From: Salinithrix halophila
GTDB lineage: Bacteria; Bacillota; Bacilli; Thermoactinomycetales; DSM-45169
NCBI RefSeq assembly: GCF_042650125.1
Contig: NZ_JBHSAP010000009.1
Location: forward strand, 124,001-188,000
Length of the DNA: 64,000 bases
Direction of reading: 5' to 3'
Shown here piece after piece: positions 60,055 through 64,000 of this stretch. The notes beneath the pieces were generated by a model. The model was not told the DNA's origin. It worked only from the letters and a program-made list of their open reading frames with translations, and searched no databases. The position numbers and the translations under genes were made by a program. Every line of letters starts with the position of its first letter. The stretch's first letter is position 1.

Positions 60055-61554
60055 TTACTTGCCGGGAAAACGCATCGCCAGCTGCGCCAGGGTTCGTACG
60101 GCTACTCCCGTCGCTCCCTTAGCATGGATACCGTCCCCTTTTTTCGAATCGGCTGTCCCTGCGATATCCAGGTGTGCCCACGGCGTTTCTTCCGCAAAAT
60201 TCCGCAGGAACATCCCTCCTTGAATCGCTCCCGCCGGACTTCCTCCCTCATTTTTCAAGTCAGCGATATCACTTTGCAAGTACTCCCCATATTCTTCATA
60301 CATGGGAAGTTCCCAAACCTTTTCTCCTGCAATGCGCGCCGCCTCCTTCACTTCTGCCGACCACGTTTCATCATTAGTCATTAACCCGGTGGCCGTATGG
60401 CCGAGAGCCACGATCACCGCCCCCGTCAGAGTGGCTATATCCACCAGGGAGGTGGCCCCCAGACGCCGAGCGTAGGCGATCCCGTCAGCCAGGATCAGCC
60501 GCCCTTCGGCGTCCGTATGCTGAATCTGGATGGTTTTCCCGCTGAATGAACGGATAACGTCACCAGGACGATAGTTATCGCCGCCCACCATATTTTCACA
60601 AGCGGGAATGACTGCGATAACATTGCAGTGGGGTTTCAACGTGCCGATGGCTTCCATCGCTCCCAGCACAGCAGCGGCACCAGCCATATCTCCCTTCATC
60701 TCTTCCATCCCACGGCTCGGTTTCACCTGGATACCGCCGGAGTCGAAGGTGACTCCCTTTCCTACCAGCCCGAGCACTTCCTGACTGTCGGGTGCCCCCC
60801 GGTATTGAAGGACAATCATCCGGGCTGCCTCTCCGCTTGCCCGGGTGACGGCGAGGAGCGCATCCATCTTTAGATCCGCAAGACGGTTCTCATCCAACAC
60901 TTCCACATCCAACCCTTTTTGCTCCGCCACTGCTAGCGCTTTTTCCGCTAAAGCAGAGGGAGTCAGCCTGTTGGCGGGTTCATTGACCAAGTCACGGGCG
61001 GTATTAACAGCAGAGGCAAAGGCTCTTCCTCGTTCTATACCCGCTTCGAAAGCTGAATCGCTGACCCCTTCCATGGCAAGCCAGACCGATTCCAGGCTCT
61101 TCTGTTCCCTTTTTTCCGTTTTAAAGCCCCGATAGCGATAAACGCCCAATTCGGCACCTTCCACCACAGCCTGAACGAGATCGGCGGAATTCCAACGTCC
61201 GCTAAGATTCCGGGAGCAGCCGACGGCCATCTGCTTCACTCCGGCCTCCCTCGCCCGGCGAGCAGCAGCGGCGATTCCGTTCCGAAGCTTTTCCAGATCA
61301 AGGCCACTTTTTTTCCCCAGCCCCAGGATCAACAAGCGTTTGGCAGGAATTTTCCCCCAGTTGTGAAGGAGAGTAACTTCTTTATACTTACCCGTCACTT
61401 CACCTTCGGTGATTAGTTGGGAAATACGATGATCCAGCGCTTCATCCACTTCCCCCACACAACCCTTGACCGATTCCTCATCTTGGGTGTGGAAGACGAC
61501 GAGGCAATCTGTTGCCAGCGAAGTCAGCGATTCTTTCGTGACTTTCCACTCCAT
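60055..61554 (-). CDS. pepA: Leucyl aminopeptidase (M17)
   Basis: Cytosolic two-metal aminopeptidase of 499 residues. The M17 core shows LVGKGVTFDSGGIQVKP, EMKGDMAGAAAV and the signature DAEGRLILADGIAYARR, with all metal-binding Lys, Asp and Glu residues. The signature begins HTDAEGR, with His in place of the usual Asn. ATG at 61554 has GGGAGGGG eight bases upstream; the frame extends to 61686 without support. Confidence 0.95.
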   Translation of the reverse strand: MEWKVTKESLTSLATDCLVVFHTQDEESVKGCVGEVDEALDHRISQLITEGEVTGKYKEVTLLHNWGKIPAKRLLILGLGKKSGLDLEKLRNGIAAAARRAREAGVKQMAVGCSRNLSGRWNSADLVQAVVEGAELGVYRYRGFKTEKREQKSLESVWLAMEGVSDSAFEAGIERGRAFASAVNTARDLVNEPANRLTPSALAEKALAVAEQKGLDVEVLDENRLADLKMDALLAVTRASGEAARMIVLQYRGAPDSQEVLGLVGKGVTFDSGGIQVKPSRGMEEMKGDMAGAAAVLGAMEAIGTLKPHCNVIAVIPACENMVGGDNYRPGDVIRSFSGKTIQIQHTDAEGRLILADGIAYARRLGATSLVDIATLTGAVIVALGHTATGLMTNDETWSAEVKEAARIAGEKVWELPMYEEYGEYLQSDIADLKNEGGSPAGAIQGGMFLRNFAEETPWAHLDIAGTADSKKGDGIHAKGATGVAVRTLAQLAMRFPGK

Positions 61555-61708
61555 TGAAGCACCCCTCCCGAATGATTTCTTTTCTCTGTTCAGGCATTTC
61601 CCTGGATGGAGGCATACAAAAAGTGCATCCCAGGGGGACACACTTTTCTTCGACATCTGAAGGGAATATCCTCTTTTACAGACCAAGGGCCTGAGCGTTG
61701 CTTCCCGT

Positions 61709-61945
61709 TTACAAAGCTTCCAACATGAGCATTTCCTGACGAAGTTCCCGGAGGCGCGCTTTACACTGATCGATGCGATGGGTGTTACGCTCGATCATCG
61801 CCTCATGCAGCAAGGCCAGCTCGTAATCCAGTTCCAGTCGCAACACAGGGATCCGCTTTTCCGGCTCCCGACACCGAAACGCTTTGATCACATCTTCCAC
61901 GGCAACGCTGCACCCCTTTTCCATCAATTTTCTGTTTGTATTCAT
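61709..61945 (-). CDS. Small hypothetical coiled-coil protein
   Basis: 78-81 residues, almost entirely helical, with heptad-like leucines in LRLELDYELALLHEAMIERN and RLRELRQEMLMLEAL. No family recognised and no strong ribosome-binding site for either ATG (61954 or 61945). It is a short uninterrupted frame between pepA and yktB. Confidence 0.5.
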   Translation of the reverse strand: MNTNRKLMEKGCSVAVEDVIKAFRCREPEKRIPVLRLELDYELALLHEAMIERNTHRIDQCKARLRELRQEMLMLEAL

Positions 61946-62202
61946 ATCCAACATTTGGCATGTATCAAACTCTGGCTACAGGATGCCCGTCTCCACCGAG
62001 AAATAAACCTCACCTCATACCAGTTTTCGGGTTGTTTTTGATCGAATATTTTTTCTATTTTACGCATGGTTTTCTCCTGTGGTCACGGTGCTGTCCCAGA
62101 TTGGGATGATTCCGGCAAGCGCCCGCCGGAGCAAGTTTGAGCACCTGTCCTTTGTGATATGATAGACGGGAAACCTTATCTGATGGTGGTGAGAAACGAA
62201 AC

Positions 62203-62832
62203 ATGGCATTTACAGGGTTTGAGATTTCCGATTTTGATGTCTTCACCATTCCTGGATTGGATCCCCGGATGGAAGAGTTGAGAGAACGGGTTCGCCCCAA
62301 GTTACAAGCACTAGGCGAAGCTATCGCTCCGCGGCTGAGTGAACAGACCGGGGAAACCATGTATGTGCATGTTGCGAAGCACGCCCGCCGGAGCGTCAAT
62401 CCCCCCGACGAGACCTGGGTTGCTTGGTCCGATGGTAAGCGGGGGTATAAATCCCGTCCCCATTTCCAGGTAGGCCTGCGGGAGGCCAACCTATTTGGGA
62501 TGTTCGCCCTGATCTACGAATATCCGAACAAGCCCGGCTTCGCTCGGGACATGCTGGAACAGCTAGATGAAATCCTGCCTGCCCTCCCTGGTACCTTCGT
62601 GGTCTCTCCCGATCACACCAAGCCGGAAACCCATTCGCTGACCGAATTGGGCAAGGAAGGCCTGGAACAGATGCTAAAACGCTTGGGGAACGTCAAAAAA
62701 GCGGAGTTTTTGATCGGCATCGAGTTGAACCGCGAAGACCCGACGGTCCGGAATGGAGAAAAGCTGATAAGAAAAGTGGAAGAAACCTTTACTACCCTGC
62801 AACCCTTGTATCAAATAGCCTCGCTCGCCTAA
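62203..62832 (+). CDS. yktB: UPF0637/DUF1054 protein YktB
   Basis: 209 residues very similar to B. subtilis YktB: FDVFTIPGLDPRMEELRER, HVAKHARRSVNPPDETWVAW, KRGYKSRPHFQVGL and SPDHTKPETHS. Function unknown. The ATG follows GGTGGTGAG. A TATGAT -10 lies about 45 bases upstream. Its neighbourhood with a SpeA-type gene also matches B. subtilis. Confidence 0.94.
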   Translation: MAFTGFEISDFDVFTIPGLDPRMEELRERVRPKLQALGEAIAPRLSEQTGETMYVHVAKHARRSVNPPDETWVAWSDGKRGYKSRPHFQVGLREANLFGMFALIYEYPNKPGFARDMLEQLDEILPALPGTFVVSPDHTKPETHSLTELGKEGLEQMLKRLGNVKKAEFLIGIELNREDPTVRNGEKLIRKVEETFTTLQPLYQIASLA

Positions 62833-62848
62833 CCGGCATTTGTCTTTC

Positions 62849-62878
62849 TCCCCTCACCTCCGTGGGGGGGATTTGTTT
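62849..62878 (+). terminator. Terminator of yktB
   Basis: Stem TCCCCTCAC with GTGGGGGGA (62849-62857 with 62862-62870, one wobble) is followed by ATTTGTTT. Confidence 0.7.
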
Positions 62879-62929
62879 GACTGGCCCCTTTCCTTTCATT
62901 CCTCTCTTTTCCGAAAGGTTCGACTTTGC

Positions 62930-62935
62930 TATACT
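62930..62935 (+). promoter_or_regulatory. Extended -10 promoter of the SpeA-type gene
   Basis: TATACT preceded by TGC forms an extended -10, 38 bases before the TTG start; the -35 is weak. Confidence 0.5.
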
Positions 62936-62972
62936 CAGCTTTATGGAGTTTGAATGAAAGGCAGGCCTGCCC

Positions 62973-64000
62973 TTGAACACCAGACAGGAACGAACCCCCC
63001 TCTTCACCCGATTAAAGGAACACGCAGCCCGAAACCCGGTCCAGTTTCACATCCCTGGCCATAAAAAGGGCCAGGGAATGGATCCGGAATTTCGCGCCTT
63101 TATGGGGGAGCCCGCTTTATCCATCGACCTGATCAACATCCAGCCTCTGGACGATCTGCATCACCCTCATGGCGTGATCCAGGAAGCTCAGGAGCTAGCA
63201 GCAAAAGCTTTCGGCGCCGATCACACCTTTTTTTCAGTACAGGGCACTAGCGGCGCTATTATGACGATGGTTATGTCCGTCTGCAACCCCGGGGAAAAGA
63301 TCATCGTTCCCCGAAATGTCCATAAATCCGTCTTATCTGCGATCATCTTCGCGGGGGGACATCCGATCTTCGTTCACCCGGTTATGGATGAAAACCTCGG
63401 AATCGCTCATGGGGTAACCCGCCGGGATGTGGAACGCACCTTGGCTCTCCACCCAGACGCCAAGGGGGTTCTCCTGATCAATCCCACCTATTTCGGGGTG
63501 GCGGCCCACCTGAAAGAGATCGTGGAGTGCGTTCACAGCTACGATATCCCTGTCTTAGTGGACGAAGCCCATGGGGTACACACTCACTTTCATGATCGTC
63601 TCCCCCTCTCCGCTATGCAGGCAGGAGCCGACATGGCCGCCACCAGCATGCACAAGCTGGGCGGTTCGCTCACACAAAGCTCGGTCCTCAATGTCCGCGA
63701 AGGAAGAGTCCATCCCCAGCGTGTCCAGACCATCATCAGTATGCTAACCACCACTTCAACCTCCTACCTGCTGATGGCTTCCCTGGATACTGCCCGCCGT
63801 CACTTGGCCATCCGAGGACCGGAACTGATTGAGAAAGCTTTGCGTCTAGCGGATACCGCCCGCAAGCGGATCAATGAGATTCCTGGTTTTCGTTGCGTCG
63901 GGCGGGAGTTGGTCGGCTCTGAAGCCACCTATGACATCGATGAGACCAAACTAATCATCCACCTAGAAAGTCTAGGTATCAACGGCTTCGAGGCCGAGAC
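62973..64000 (+). CDS. speA: SpeA-type Orn/Lys/Arg decarboxylase (5' part only)
   Basis: The 342 complete codons inside the window have no stop. Fold type I PLP decarboxylase with FHIPGHKKGQGMDPEF near residue 27, SVQGTSGAIMTM, LVDEAHGVHTHFH and the PLP lysine in TSMHKLGGSLTQSS. This is the short Bacillus-type family of SpeA (arginine decarboxylase) and YaaO. Position beside yktB favours SpeA, which makes agmatine for polyamines; lysine decarboxylase cannot be excluded. TTG start, seven bases from GGCAGG. The C-terminal domain lies beyond the right edge. Confidence 0.93.
   Translation, partial: MNTRQERTPLFTRLKEHAARNPVQFHIPGHKKGQGMDPEFRAFMGEPALSIDLINIQPLDDLHHPHGVIQEAQELAAKAFGADHTFFSVQGTSGAIMTMVMSVCNPGEKIIVPRNVHKSVLSAIIFAGGHPIFVHPVMDENLGIAHGVTRRDVERTLALHPDAKGVLLINPTYFGVAAHLKEIVECVHSYDIPVLVDEAHGVHTHFHDRLPLSAMQAGADMAATSMHKLGGSLTQSSVLNVREGRVHPQRVQTIISMLTTTSTSYLLMASLDTARRHLAIRGPELIEKALRLADTARKRINEIPGFRCVGRELVGSEATYDIDETKLIIHLESLGINGFEAE

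Noticed and set aside
1..64000. CRISPR arrays, rRNA operons, insertion sequences with terminal repeats, prophage genes
   Set aside because: None seen: no regularly spaced repeats, no rRNA sequence, no transposase, integrase or phage structural genes.

Overview
The window is a stretch of chromosome from an endospore-forming, Gram-positive Bacillales-type bacterium. It has sporulation genes (sigG, sigE-spoIIGA, spoVD, spoVE, gerR, ylaJ) and a division/cell-wall (dcw) cluster. MurE carries the DNPR motif typical of meso-diaminopimelate enzymes, and bacillithiol synthesis is indicated by bshC. Ribosome-binding sites are strong, TTG/GTG starts are frequent and the backbone is moderately GC-rich. 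Gene order follows the Bacillus subtilis speA-yktB / ylaHIJ / gerR-ylbP-ylbQ-bshC-mraZ / dcw / spoIIG-sigG order, interrupted by insertions. A thermoactinomycete-like family is my best guess, but it is inferred only from content and order.

Layout. 1-23320 (minus strand): sigG, sigE, spoIIGA, ftsZ, ftsA, divIB, murA, murB, murG, spoVE, murD, two tandem mraY copies, murF, murE, spoVD, pbpB, ftsL, rsmH and mraZ, read from right to left. Rho-independent terminators cut this into units: mraZ-pbpB; spoVD onward through murA; then divIB, ftsA and ftsZ. The mraZ promoter carries 10-bp-spaced TGG repeats that look like MraZ operators, and spoIIGA has a Spo0A-type promoter region. 23347-35117: ahcY, bshC, an MFS pump, panE/ylbQ, a leucine/branched-acyl-CoA catabolic operon (yngE-F-G-HB-H order) and the ylbP/gerR pair. 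35118-38990: a gene-poor stretch, then a plus-strand block of type I signal peptidase, Yip1-like membrane protein, a large toxin-like protein with a Flp-prepilin-like N-terminus, and a probable immunity protein. 39013-46562: an enoyl-CoA hydratase-like gene, DUF2626, a MidA-type methyltransferase, cysteine synthase, rhodanese, a thiol-redox set (ResA-CcdA-TlpA), a TVP38 protein and a CsoR/CopZ copper module with a recognisable CsoR operator.

46591-53940 is the most interesting part: a visibly more A/T-rich, single-promoter minus-strand operon beside a tRNA-Ala gene. In transcription order it encodes a GNAT acetyltransferase, a cupin, a free-standing methionyl-tRNA-synthetase-like enzyme that starts inside the cupin stop codon (ATGA), a sarcosine-oxidase-like flavoenzyme, an OsmC-like protein, a group II PLP decarboxylase and a lysine/ornithine-type N-hydroxylase. 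N-hydroxylase + cupin/MetRS + sarcosine-oxidase-like FAD enzyme is the known toolkit of actinobacterial N-N bond (hydrazine) biosynthesis, where cupin and MetRS are normally fused. Here they are split, and a decarboxylase, an OsmC protein and an acetyltransferase are added. I infer a probable hydrazine-type natural-product pathway in a spore-former.

54009-64000 returns to backbone: a YqgX-like metallo-beta-lactamase, ylaJ, a PNPOx-like flavoprotein, ylaI, ylaH, nfo, a glycerophosphodiester phosphodiesterase, a HesB-like protein next to an endonuclease III-like glycosylase, leucyl aminopeptidase, yktB and the start of a SpeA-type decarboxylase. All functional calls come from reading the sequence; no database search was possible.
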